A stretch of DNA of 52,360 bases from Chromatiales bacterium (ex Bugula neritina AB1) (lineage in GTDB: Bacteria > Pseudomonadota > Gammaproteobacteria > Granulosicoccales > Granulosicoccaceae): positions 1 through 52,360 of the forward strand of contig MDLA01000178.1 in NCBI GenBank assembly GCA_001730015.1. The letters are read 5' to 3'. The notes under the pieces were generated by a model, which had not been told where the DNA came from, ran no database searches, and worked only from the letters and a program-made list of their open reading frames with translations. The stretch's first letter is position 1. Each line of letters starts with the position of its first letter. Shown here in pieces: positions 16,720-24,971 of the stretch. Both the position numbers and the translations under genes were made by a program.

Positions 16720-17994
16720 ATGGCCCGCAGCAGAAATCATGAAGAGTGGACCAAGCCGCCACCGTTTACACAAGACGAGTACGTAGACAGCAGAATCTAT
16801 TCGGACGAAGATATCTTCGAAGAAGAGCTGGATAAAATCTTCAAAAAGGCATGGATTCCGGTTTGCCATGAATCGGAAATGCCGAACGCCTACGATTTCC
16901 GCACGGTTACTATCGCCCGTGAGCCCATCGTAATGACCCGTGGCAAAGACATGAAAGTCAGGGCCTTTCTGAATGTTTGTCCGCATCGCGGCAACATGAT
17001 CGAGCGCCGCCCGTCAGGCAGCTTTCTGGAAGGTTCGCCTTCCGGGAATCCGCGTCACATGACCTGCATGTTCCACGCATGGCAGTTCGATATGAAAGGC
17101 CGCTGTGTCTATATTTCACGGCAGGAAGAAGGCTATCAGGATCGCCTGAAAAAACAGCAGGTCGGATTACGTGAGTTGAAATGCGAAGTGTACTTCGGCG
17201 GTTTTGTCTGGGTTTGCCTCGACGACAACACTCCGTTTGAAACGGTAGAGCAGTGGTCGGCCGGGTCTCTTGAATGCCTGAAGCCATCACTTGATGAAGA
17301 ACCATTAGAGGTTTTTCACTACCACAAGGCAATCATACCGTGTAACTACAAACTCTGGCATGACACCAACTGCGAGTTCTACCACGATTACCTCCACTAC
17401 CACAATCGCATCACCGGCTTTAACGACAGCTACTTTGCGCGCAAGAATATGGGCTTTGATAATGGCCATATAAATGTCGGGAGTTTTGAGGTGAACTATG
17501 ACAACTACGAAGGCTTTGATTCGCGGGCGGCTATATCCTTTCCGCATCTGCCTCCAAACCACTGGTATATGATCGACATGTTTCCCGGAGTTAACTTCAA
17601 TCTCCGTGGGTCTTCGCTGCGCTGTGATCTGATGACTCCACTGGGACCCGATAAGGTAATGATCGAATTCCGTGGTCTGGGCCTAAAGAGTGACGACGAG
17701 GCAACCCGCCAGTCTCGAATTGAGCACCACAATTCTATCTGGGGCCCGTTCGGTCGCAACCTTCATGAAGATTTGCTCGCAGTAACAGGCCAGGGTGCCA
17801 GTATGCATCCGCGGGCGGAACGTCGCCAGATTCTGCATGGTCGCCATGAGAATGAAACCATCCACGATGAAAACGGCATGCGGCATTTCTATGAAGAGTG
17901 GGGCCGGTGGATGGATCGTCTGCCAGCTGACCCGGATCAGCCGTTTCTGGAAGGCGACAACATCAAAAAGGCTGCGGTTGCTGCGGCCACCTGA
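16720..17994 (+). CDS. Rieske non-heme iron oxygenase, alpha subunit
   Basis: A 424-residue ring-hydroxylating-oxygenase large subunit. AGGAGA precedes the ATG. The Rieske 2Fe-2S ligands are C87 and H89 (VCPHRG) and C116 and H119 (CMFHAW). The gap between H89 and C116 is 26 residues, about ten more than usual. The catalytic iron region is CEFYHDYLHYHNR, with H222, H226 and H228 and acidic D215/E219. The common pattern is D-x2-H-x4-H, so the ligand set here is atypical. A beta subunit and a Rieske ferredoxin follow, and the reductase lies at 6765. The set would insert oxygen into, or demethylate, an unknown substrate. Confidence 0.87.
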   Translation: MARSRNHEEWTKPPPFTQDEYVDSRIYSDEDIFEEELDKIFKKAWIPVCHESEMPNAYDFRTVTIAREPIVMTRGKDMKVRAFLNVCPHRGNMIERRPSGSFLEGSPSGNPRHMTCMFHAWQFDMKGRCVYISRQEEGYQDRLKKQQVGLRELKCEVYFGGFVWVCLDDNTPFETVEQWSAGSLECLKPSLDEEPLEVFHYHKAIIPCNYKLWHDTNCEFYHDYLHYHNRITGFNDSYFARKNMGFDNGHINVGSFEVNYDNYEGFDSRAAISFPHLPPNHWYMIDMFPGVNFNLRGSSLRCDLMTPLGPDKVMIEFRGLGLKSDDEATRQSRIEHHNSIWGPFGRNLHEDLLAVTGQGASMHPRAERRQILHGRHENETIHDENGMRHFYEEWGRWMDRLPADPDQPFLEGDNIKKAAVAAAT

Positions 17995-18033
17995 CCTGAA
18001 ATTGCAGGCCATATAATCGGCCAGCCTTAATCC

Positions 18034-18062
18034 CGGGCATGTGTCTGAACGGCACATGCCCG
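18034..18062 (+). other. Intercistronic hairpin between alpha and beta subunit genes
   Basis: CGGGCATGTG, a 9-nt loop, then CACATGCCCG gives a perfect 10-bp stem in the 132-bp gap between the two genes. There is no U-tract. It is probably an mRNA processing or stabilising element rather than a terminator. Confidence 0.55.
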
Positions 18063-18126
18063 CGGGTGTATAAAACAACAACGGCAGGTAAAGATCTGCC
18101 GGGTGGAATGATCCTGGAGAACAAAG

Positions 18127-18618
18127 ATGTCTACTACTGATGCAGCCGGCGCTGTTCGTGATTCAATTTACAAAGCATGTTTGCACAAAGACGATATGGA
18201 GTGGGAGAAATGGCTTGATCTGTGTGATGAAGATTTCCACTACGCAATAACCGCTTTCAGCCCGGAAATTAACAACGACATGACCTACCTGAGCGGTAAC
18301 CGGTCGGACATGTTAACAATGATGAATATGTTGCCGAAACATAACTCGGATCATTCGCCACTGAAAAGACATTGCTCGGTTTATACCGTTGATATAGGTG
18401 ACGACGGCACGACTGCTAAGGCGGTTTCTTCGGTGCTCGTTTACCAGACTATGCTTGATGGCATTAACTGCCATGTGGATGCGGGTGAATCGCGGGTGTT
18501 TCTCGTCGGTCGTTACCATGACACCCTGAGACTCACAGAGAACGGCGCCAGGTTTGTTAAACGTGAAGTAAAAATAGATACAAGACGTCTGGACAAAGGG
18601 ACGCATTACCCGATTTAG
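18127..18618 (+). CDS. Ring-hydroxylating oxygenase, beta subunit
   Basis: A 163-residue small subunit of the aromatic-ring-hydroxylating dioxygenase beta family, which has a SnoaL/NTF2-like fold. The family pattern is seen in DSIYKACLHKDDMEWEKWL at the N-terminus, NNDMTYLSGNRSDMLTMM in the middle, and RFVKREVKIDTRRLDKG at the end. Beta subunits are structural and help fix alpha3-beta3 assembly. CTGGAGA precedes the ATG. Its presence places this oxygenase among the hetero-oligomeric enzymes. Confidence 0.83.
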   Translation: MSTTDAAGAVRDSIYKACLHKDDMEWEKWLDLCDEDFHYAITAFSPEINNDMTYLSGNRSDMLTMMNMLPKHNSDHSPLKRHCSVYTVDIGDDGTTAKAVSSVLVYQTMLDGINCHVDAGESRVFLVGRYHDTLRLTENGARFVKREVKIDTRRLDKGTHYPI

Positions 18619-18683
18619 CAGTAGAATAATCACTATCAGCAGATTTAACCTCTCAACCACCTATTCATCTCTGGAATTAAACC

Positions 18684-19037
18684 ATGTCCTGGAAAACGGT
18701 ATGCTCGACCGATGAAGTCGGCGAGCATTCAATTAAGCTCTTCGATGTAGACGGAGTCTCTATCCTGGTAGCCAATGTTGGCGATGGCTTCCGTGCCTAT
18801 CCGCCCGTCTGCCCGCATATGGAAGAGCCACTGATTGAGTCGGGTATTTGCGCTAATGGCCAGCTTACCTGCACCAAGCATCTCTGGCAGTGGGACATGC
18901 GCACGGGAGAGCCGAAAGGGCCAGCAGAAAAATGCATGTTGCTGTACGAAGTAAAGGCCGAAAACGGCCAGGTACTGGTGAATTTAGAGCAGGAACTCGA
19001 GTACGATTTCGATGAAGATGACGACGACGATTATTAG
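18684..19037 (+). CDS. Rieske-type ferredoxin with acidic tail
   Basis: A 117-residue Rieske ferredoxin that would carry electrons from the reductase at 6765 to the oxygenase alpha subunit. The 2Fe-2S ligands are visible in VCPHMEEP (Cys, His) and LTCTKHLWQWD (Cys, His) with normal spacing. The body matches toluene- and biphenyl-dioxygenase ferredoxins in length. An unusual highly acidic C-terminal tail (FDEDDDDDY) extends past the fold. A family A repeat starts 4 nt after its stop codon and could act as a 3'-end hairpin. Confidence 0.88.
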   Translation: MSWKTVCSTDEVGEHSIKLFDVDGVSILVANVGDGFRAYPPVCPHMEEPLIESGICANGQLTCTKHLWQWDMRTGEPKGPAEKCMLLYEVKAENGQVLVNLEQELEYDFDEDDDDDY

Positions 19038-19040
19038 GGG

Positions 19041-19192
19041 TTTGTCCGAGAATGAGGATCTACTGCGGACGTGATCTTTTGGCCAGCTATTCCGATCATT
19101 TTCGTTAAAGAAGAACAACTATTCGCCTCTAATGATCAAAATATCTGACTCAAAACCTCACGCCCTCGCTACGACCTTCATTCTCAGTCAAG
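19041..19192 (-). repeat. Dispersed hairpin repeat, family A copy 2 (inverted relative to copy 1)
   Basis: It begins TTTGTCCGAGAATGAGGATC and ends CATTCTCAGTCAAGC. The two arms of about 70 nt are imperfect inverted repeats of each other. The right arm in reverse complement matches the left arm of copy 1 and the start of copy 3 at 52282 (GGTCGTAGCGAGGG, GATATTTTGATC, GGCGAATAGTTG). Copies 1 and 2 thus bracket the Rieske oxygenase genes in opposite orientation. Confidence 0.65.
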
Positions 19193-19234
19193 CTCCTGGG
19201 TGTGGTAGCCTGCCTACTACGAGCTGATAAGTTT

Positions 19235-19780
19235 ATGCCTGTACTGAATTTCAGGTTCATAGCCGTACTACTATGTTTCGGGTTACTTGCAGGGAAAGTT
19301 CAGGCGCAGACGAAGATCTACGTCGACAACCGGACAAACACCGGATTACTGGTAACTAACTGGTCGGTTCGTGGTGACAGGATCAATAAAAAAGCGTGGT
19401 CAAAAGGCCACGATAAAATAGCACCGGGAGAACGAAGATCGGTGCTCTCTATGAATAGAGCCGGCAAATTAAACTGGATGGATCCAACCCCCAGATTTGT
19501 CGAGCCCGGCAAGACGGTGATATTTCAGACTGATCTCGCTGTAACCGATTCCGCACCTGGCACATCGATTACCTTGTTGCAAAAGTTGTTTGGCGAGGGG
19601 AAAACCACAAAAATGTGGTATGCAATTGATGGTGTCGGCGGGGAGATTGAGTGGGAGCTGCATGGCCTTGAATACAGCAGCTTGTGGCAGAGCCCCGCCG
19701 GACCAATCGCTATCACGTTCAAGTCCGTTAAAGATGGAAAAAAAACGCACGTGCAGTACATCTTCAGTCAAAAGTTTTAG
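19235..19780 (+). CDS. Secreted protein of unknown function
   Basis: A 181-residue protein when started at ATG 19235 (MPVLNFRFIAVLL). An ATG at 19202 is also in frame but would place an extra charged segment before the signal peptide. The hydrophobic core AVLLCFGLLAG is followed by a probable cleavage site after QAQ. The mature part is rich in aromatic residues and beta-prone (IYVDNRTNTGLLVTNWSV, then MWYAIDGVGGEIEWELHG). It has no Cys in the mature chain. I do not recognise the family. It may be periplasmic or extracellular. It lies downstream of family A copy 2 and apart from the oxygenase operon. Confidence 0.55.
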   Translation: MPVLNFRFIAVLLCFGLLAGKVQAQTKIYVDNRTNTGLLVTNWSVRGDRINKKAWSKGHDKIAPGERRSVLSMNRAGKLNWMDPTPRFVEPGKTVIFQTDLAVTDSAPGTSITLLQKLFGEGKTTKMWYAIDGVGGEIEWELHGLEYSSLWQSPAGPIAITFKSVKDGKKTHVQYIFSQKF

Positions 19781-19914
19781 CTGCCGGGTATTTGCTGCTG
19801 TGAAGAGTAATTACGGGTTGAGACATTGAATTTCTCCGCTCATCGCCAGAGCTAAAAGTGATGGTACTATAACGCTGATCTAAAACCAGACTCACGCCGT
19901 CGGAGCAGCGCGTT

Positions 19915-20703
19915 ATGAACTTTGAAACCTTAAAATTTGAAGTCGCCGGTAACATCGCCACCATCACGTTGAATAGACCCGACGATGCCAACGCACTTGA
20001 TATGCGTATGGCAGATGAACTGCTGGAAGTATCGGTGTTATGCAGCTGTGATCCTGAAGTGCGAGCGGTGATCTGGACCGGCACTGGAAAAATGTTTTGT
20101 GCCGGTGGCGATCTCAACGATATGCATTCTCAGGGTGATGATAAACCGGCGCACCTGATTAAAATGGCAACAAAACTACACGGAGCGGTCACGCGGTTTA
20201 ACCACATGAACGCACCCGTGGTGATGGCAATTAACGGTACTGCCGCCGGTGGCGGGTTTTCGATGGCGCTATCGGGTGATTATGTCCTTGCCTCTGAAAA
20301 AGCGAAGTTCATTTCCGCCTATACGGCTTCAGGCTTAACCCCGGACGGCTCATCAACCTACTTTCTAGCCAAGCATGTTGGTTTAATGCGGGCTAAAGAA
20401 CTACTACTGACCAACCGGCTACTCACCGCAACAGAAGCGATGGAGTGGGGTATTGTGAATCTCGTTGTTGCGCCGGACGAACTCCTGGCAGAGGCAAACA
20501 AACTTGCCAGTACATTTGCAGCCGGCCCGACAAAATCCTATGGTGGCCTGAAAAAACTGCTGCTAAGCGCTTATGACAGCCCGTTGGAGCAGCAACTGGA
20601 GAGAGAGACACAAGGAATCTCCGGCATGATGCAAACACACGACGGTCCGCACGGGCTGGAGTCTTTTCTGCACAAAAAGACCCCAGTTTTTAAGGGCGAA
20701 TAG
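19915..20703 (+). CDS. Enoyl-CoA hydratase/isomerase family protein
   Basis: A 262-residue crotonase-fold protein. The CoA-binding and oxyanion-hole segments are visible in GTGKMFCAGGDLNDM (first half) and AINGTAAGGGFSMALSGDYVLAS (second half). The PDGSSTYFLAKHVGLMRAKEL segment, quoted here as PDGSSTYFLAKHVG, shows the usual Gly-rich turn. The Glu pair of classical enoyl-CoA hydratases is not clear: SGLTPDGSS holds Asp where a catalytic Glu or Asp may sit. It could therefore be an isomerase-type or other crotonase. GGAG precedes the ATG at good distance. It is convergent with the membrane hydroxylase gene. Confidence 0.82.
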   Translation: MNFETLKFEVAGNIATITLNRPDDANALDMRMADELLEVSVLCSCDPEVRAVIWTGTGKMFCAGGDLNDMHSQGDDKPAHLIKMATKLHGAVTRFNHMNAPVVMAINGTAAGGGFSMALSGDYVLASEKAKFISAYTASGLTPDGSSTYFLAKHVGLMRAKELLLTNRLLTATEAMEWGIVNLVVAPDELLAEANKLASTFAAGPTKSYGGLKKLLLSAYDSPLEQQLERETQGISGMMQTHDGPHGLESFLHKKTPVFKGE

Positions 20704-20714
20704 TTTTTTAGAAG

Positions 20715-21716
20715 CTAGCTTTCGCCGGTGTTGCGGTGCGCAATGCGAGACCGCATTGCCGCATGGGATTCAGGCGAGCCATCGTGGAACGAGCCAAACC
20801 ATTTATCGAGCGGCACCATGCCATCGGCGTAGTTGACCTCGAAATATTTGTGGTGCAGGTAGTGCGCATAATAGGAGATATCCATGGTGTTTTTATCGCC
20901 GATGACTGCGCGATCAAATCCGGTATGCCCCTGCGCCGGCGCCAATCCCAGGCGGGATGCTAGATTGATCATGTGGATCGGGTGTGAGGGAATGAAAATG
21001 AACAATAATATCGTCGAGAAATAGATAATGTGTTCTATCGGGTGCATAGATAGTCCGGACCACGGTCCGGGGTTGGTATTCCGGTGGTGCAGCTTATGAG
21101 CCACCCGGTACAGTGGCGGCCAGTGCAAGCTTCTGTGGGCAAAATAGAAGCCGACTTCATGTATAAACGGTACCAGAAAAAACAACAATACAAATGTGAG
21201 TGTGTGGTCTGAAAAATTCAGCATTGTCGCGTGGCCGCTGGCGTAAGCCCACAGCAGCAATACTTCGTAGGCCGTCCAGATTGGAACACCGCTGACTAGC
21301 GTCCAGAACATGTTGTCAGCAGTCTGGTTGTTAAACAAAAAGGCCGATGATTGCTTTTTTGGCCACTTTCTATTGTACTTGAAAGCCGTTCCCTGCTTCT
21401 GCCATACATAAAACCATAGATGCCAGCCACCGTACACCAACAGGGCGAGAATCACATTTCGTGCGAGTATTACACCGATCCAGTAGGCTGTACTGGCGGT
21501 AAATGACTCGAGTGACGGGGTTAAAAATTGCCAGATCAAAATGGCCAGTACGGCGTATAGCGCATTCCAGGGCAGGAAATAACCGGGGTAGCCGAAAAAC
21601 CATTTGAACAGCGCTTTTGCCTGTGGTGGCCAGCTGAAAAACGGCCCGTAGCTGATACGTGCATCAGGAACCCAGTTGCCACGTGTATCTTCTTTACCGT
21701 ACTGTGAATCATCCAT
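20715..21716 (-). CDS. Sterol desaturase/fatty acid hydroxylase family membrane protein
   Basis: A 333-residue integral membrane protein with several hydrophobic segments between residues 45 and 240. The diiron histidine clusters of the family are present as HRSLH, HKLHH (RVAHKLHHRN) and HYLHH (YYAHYLHHKY), with HPIEH between them. These enzymes use a diiron centre to hydroxylate or desaturate lipids. The exact lipid cannot be told. The gene is convergent with the crotonase gene, 11 bp apart. The promoter side (21717-22124) contains repeat family B copy 1 and nothing else recognised. Confidence 0.82.
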   Translation of the reverse strand: MDDSQYGKEDTRGNWVPDARISYGPFFSWPPQAKALFKWFFGYPGYFLPWNALYAVLAILIWQFLTPSLESFTASTAYWIGVILARNVILALLVYGGWHLWFYVWQKQGTAFKYNRKWPKKQSSAFLFNNQTADNMFWTLVSGVPIWTAYEVLLLWAYASGHATMLNFSDHTLTFVLLFFLVPFIHEVGFYFAHRSLHWPPLYRVAHKLHHRNTNPGPWSGLSMHPIEHIIYFSTILLFIFIPSHPIHMINLASRLGLAPAQGHTGFDRAVIGDKNTMDISYYAHYLHHKYFEVNYADGMVPLDKWFGSFHDGSPESHAAMRSRIAHRNTGES

Positions 21717-21950
21717 TTGAATCAGCCTTTGCTGGTTTCAGGGGCATTACGTTTTTGATCGTGAGTGATGCCGTATTCTAAGCAAAAAGCGGATGATGTT
21801 AAAACCCGGGACCTGCCCCGGCGTGTCTGTTTCGATCACAGGGTAAGATGAAATGCCTCATGTAGGGGCTTCAAATAGTGTTCCTGGCCCCTGAATATCA
21901 ACTGGCGGACTATTACTATCAGGATCCCTGGTCATTAAGGCCGTATAATT

Positions 21951-22040
21951 AGTGCCCGTCCATAAACCAGCGCTACTGCGGATCCCTCAGGGCACGCCTG
22001 AGTGACCCTCGCTACGCCCCGGTTCATCGACGGAAACTAG
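21951..22040. repeat. Dispersed palindromic repeat, family B copy 1 (short form)
   Basis: It begins AGTGCCCGTCCATAAACCAG and ends with CCCCGGTTCATCGACGGAAACT, an approximate inverted repeat of the start. About 90 bp long, it lacks the middle of the 170-bp copies at 24485 and 34349. Confidence 0.6.
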
Positions 22041-22124
22041 TTACAACAAACGCTGCAAAGAGCCGGTCGATTTTCTTTCTGTAGCGTGTTCTACTTATCA
22101 GCAGTTGCTGCCAGGAGCAAAACG

Positions 22125-22964
22125 ATGAGGCTGGATAGTCATCAGCATTTTTGGAACTACACCGCGAACCCGGATGATTTCTCCTGGATGAGCGCAGATT
22201 TCGCTGCGTTGAAATTCAATTTCCTGCCGGATGATCTGGCTCCGTTGCTTGAGAGCGTCGGTATCGATGGCTCAATAGCGGTGCAGGCGAGAGAGCTCCA
22301 GGTCGAGACTGATTTTCTGCTGGATCAGGCAAAGCAGAGCGCTTTTGTGCATGGGGTGGTCGGTTGGGTCGATCTGTGTGAGCTCGACGTTGAAAAGGTT
22401 TTAGAGGCATACACCGAAGAGCCTTTACTAAAGGGGTTTCGCATGCTGGTACACGATCACCCCGATATAAATTTTGCCGATTCAACTGCACATGCCCGTG
22501 GCGTCGGGCTGCTGGAAAAACATGGCTGGAGTTACGATCTTCTGCTGAAAACCGTACATCTGCCAGCGGCAATCAACCTGGTTGACCGTTTTCCTCAGCA
22601 GATGTTTGTAGTGGACCATATTGCCAAGCCGGTGCCTGATGGGTCAGACTGGATACCGTGGCAGAAGGGAATTGTCGAGATCGCCAGAAGACCCAATGTT
22701 TATTGCAAGTTGTCGGGTATGGTCACTGAAGCAGTGTGGAGTAATTGGCAAGCGCCGGATTATAATCGCTATCTCGACGAGGTATTTAATGCTTTTGGTG
22801 CCGAGCGTTGCATGTACGGATCAGATTGGCCGGTATGCACCTGCGCCACAGATTATCGCAGTATGTATAGTGTGGTTAATAACTGGGCCGCCAGGCTCAG
22901 TGAGTCGGAACAGCAATCTCTGTTCGGCGGCAGCTGCGAAAATTTCTACCGTGTTCGTGTCTAG
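22125..22964 (+). CDS. Amidohydrolase family protein (fuconolactonase / PDC hydrolase-like)
   Basis: A 279-residue amidohydrolase_2 TIM-barrel protein. It is started at ATG 22125 (MRLDSHQHFWNY) with AGGAG upstream, rather than at 22086. The metal-site motif HQHFW lies at the very N-terminus, VDHIAKP near residue 180, KLSGM near 205 and the terminal Asp in MYGSDWPVC. This arrangement is typical of L-fuconolactonase and related sugar-lactone hydrolases. The mannitol-dehydrogenase-family gene begins 27 bp downstream, and the two probably act on a sugar acid or polyol (inference). Confidence 0.85.
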   Translation: MRLDSHQHFWNYTANPDDFSWMSADFAALKFNFLPDDLAPLLESVGIDGSIAVQARELQVETDFLLDQAKQSAFVHGVVGWVDLCELDVEKVLEAYTEEPLLKGFRMLVHDHPDINFADSTAHARGVGLLEKHGWSYDLLLKTVHLPAAINLVDRFPQQMFVVDHIAKPVPDGSDWIPWQKGIVEIARRPNVYCKLSGMVTEAVWSNWQAPDYNRYLDEVFNAFGAERCMYGSDWPVCTCATDYRSMYSVVNNWAARLSESEQQSLFGGSCENFYRVRV

Positions 22965-22991
22965 AAATCTGAAAAGCACGGGCGCAGTGCG

Positions 22992-24491
22992 GTGAAGCAA
23001 CGGCTGAATCGCAGTTCCCGCTTGCCGGCACACGTTGCCGTGCCGGACTATAACCCGGCTGATTATGGCGTAGGCATTGTGCACCTGGGTATTGGCGCGT
23101 TTCATCGGGCGCATCAGGCGGTATACACCGATGAGGCGATTAGCCGGTTTGGGGGCGACTGGCGAATAGCTGCAGTCAGTCTTCAAAACTCAACGGTTGC
23201 GCAAGCGCTGAATAATCAGCAGGGCCTTTACTCCGTGCTGATTCGTGATGACCCGGATACCCGCTGCCGAATTGTTGCCTGTATCGATCAGGTAATTGCG
23301 CTGAGAACCACTGCGACTGAACCGGTACGGGTGCAGCAGTTCAATCGCATGATGCAACAGCTGACGGCGGCGAGCACAAAAATAGTCAGCCTAACGGTCA
23401 CTGAAAAAGCCTATGGCATTGATCGGCGGAGCTTGCAGGTGGATACCACACACAGCGCCATCAGTGAAGATCTGGCGCACGCCGGACAAGCCTGTGGTGT
23501 CATCGGTATTCTGGTTCATGCGCTGAAGCTCAGGCGCAAGGAGGGTATCGAGCCTTTTACCGTATTGTGTTGCGATAACCTGCCTGAAAACGGAAAGTTT
23601 GTCCGATCGGGTGTGATCGACTTTGCGCGGCGTATCGACGAACCTCTGGCAGCCTACATCGAAATGCAGGTATCTTTTCCCGGCACCATGGTAGACAGAA
23701 TTACCCCCGCCAGTACCGACGAACTGATCACTGAAGTCGAAACCGTGCTCGGTGCAAGAGACGAAGGTACGGTGGAGACGGAGCCATTCAGCCAGTGGGT
23801 GATAGAAGATCGCTTCCCGGGCGGTCGTCCACGTTGGGAAGCAGGGGGTGCGCAGTTTGTAGATAACGTAGCGCCATACGAGATGATGAAGCTCCGCATG
23901 CTTAACGGTGCTCACTCGCTGATAGCCTATGCCGGGTATGTCGCAGGCTTTGCAACCGTTCGCGACGTAATGCAGTCGGCTGAATTTGTCGTGCTGGTGC
24001 GCGCGCACATGATGGCAGCGGCGCGAACATTGCCGAGGCTCGATGCGGTTAACTTTGACGACTACGCCGCGTCACTGGTGCAGCGTTTCAGCAATCGCGC
24101 AATTGCACACCGGACGTATCAGATAGCGATGGATGGTACCGAAAAACTGCCACAGCGCATTTTTGAACCGGCTCTCCATGCAATTCAGCACAATCAGTCG
24201 ATTGAGGCATTCGCATTCGCCGTGGCTGCGTGGATGGCCTATTGCCGTGGAGTGAACGACAACGGCGAACCGCACAATTTACGTGATCCGCGTGAAAAGG
24301 AAATCGTCAGTGCGCTGCGTGCGCATGAAAACACAGCCTGTGGCGTGTATCAGGCTTTGTCTGCCTTAACTGATTTTATGCCGGAGCAGCTGGTTGCAGA
24401 TACCGTGTGGCGAACTGCAGTCATCCGGCATCTGGAGGTTATGCTGCAACAGGGTATGCTTGCTGCCATAACACAGCAGTGCGATAGCTAG
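22992..24491 (+). CDS. Mannitol dehydrogenase family protein (polyol/uronate reductase)
   Basis: A 499-residue long-chain NAD-dependent dehydrogenase of the mannitol dehydrogenase/fructuronate reductase family. The N-terminal nucleotide-binding motif is IVHLGIGAFHRAHQA. The catalytic pattern K-x4-N-x2-H is visible in MKLRMLNGAHSLI near residue 300. The family-specific LTVTEKAYG is also present. The start is GTG 22992 with a weak ribosome-binding site, perhaps coupled to the amidohydrolase. The stop codon (TAG at 24489-24491) lies inside the left end of repeat B copy 2, so the original C-terminus may have been a few residues different. Confidence 0.85.
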   Translation: MKQRLNRSSRLPAHVAVPDYNPADYGVGIVHLGIGAFHRAHQAVYTDEAISRFGGDWRIAAVSLQNSTVAQALNNQQGLYSVLIRDDPDTRCRIVACIDQVIALRTTATEPVRVQQFNRMMQQLTAASTKIVSLTVTEKAYGIDRRSLQVDTTHSAISEDLAHAGQACGVIGILVHALKLRRKEGIEPFTVLCCDNLPENGKFVRSGVIDFARRIDEPLAAYIEMQVSFPGTMVDRITPASTDELITEVETVLGARDEGTVETEPFSQWVIEDRFPGGRPRWEAGGAQFVDNVAPYEMMKLRMLNGAHSLIAYAGYVAGFATVRDVMQSAEFVVLVRAHMMAAARTLPRLDAVNFDDYAASLVQRFSNRAIAHRTYQIAMDGTEKLPQRIFEPALHAIQHNQSIEAFAFAVAAWMAYCRGVNDNGEPHNLRDPREKEIVSALRAHENTACGVYQALSALTDFMPEQLVADTVWRTAVIRHLEVMLQQGMLAAITQQCDS

Positions 24492-24655
24492 TGCCCATCC
24501 ATAAACCAGCGCTACTGCGGACCGTTCAAGCACGCGATCTTTCACCGGACCACATGTAGTTATTTAGAATGACTAAACGCCCACATGTGGTAGGCGAAAT
24601 CTCACGCACCTGAATGATCCTCGCTATGCCCCGGTTTATGGACGGGCACTAGCTA
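24485..24655. repeat. Dispersed palindromic repeat, family B copy 2 (171 bp)
   Basis: TAGCTAGTGCCC at the left and GGGCACTAGCTA at the right are perfect 12-bp terminal inverted repeats. The arms stay related to the centre (CCACATGTAG and CCCACATGTGG around TTTAGAATGACTAAA). It has no coding capacity. The remaining interval, 24656-24971, has no recognised feature. Confidence 0.7.
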
Positions 24656-24971
24656 CTGCCTTCGCCAGCGACGGCGGAATGGAATATCTCGATTCGCGTT
24701 GGCAGGCGGTGCCGGACTATTGGTTCAGCTTTTTGCTTGAATCAAACCAATCGCAGCATTATAACTGCAGAAGAGCATCGTCAGCGGGCGAGAGTTTGAT
24801 GGGAAGATCATCGCTCCAGTGCAGGCAAAAAGGATATAGTTAAAGGGGGTTAATGCCACCCCGGGGCGAGCAACGCTTTTGTAATAAATTTGATCGCTGG
24901 TATCAGTGAGTACTTTTGCGATTTTCGCGGTCAGGGAAGTAGTAATACTTAAATTTAAAGGAAACAGGGTC

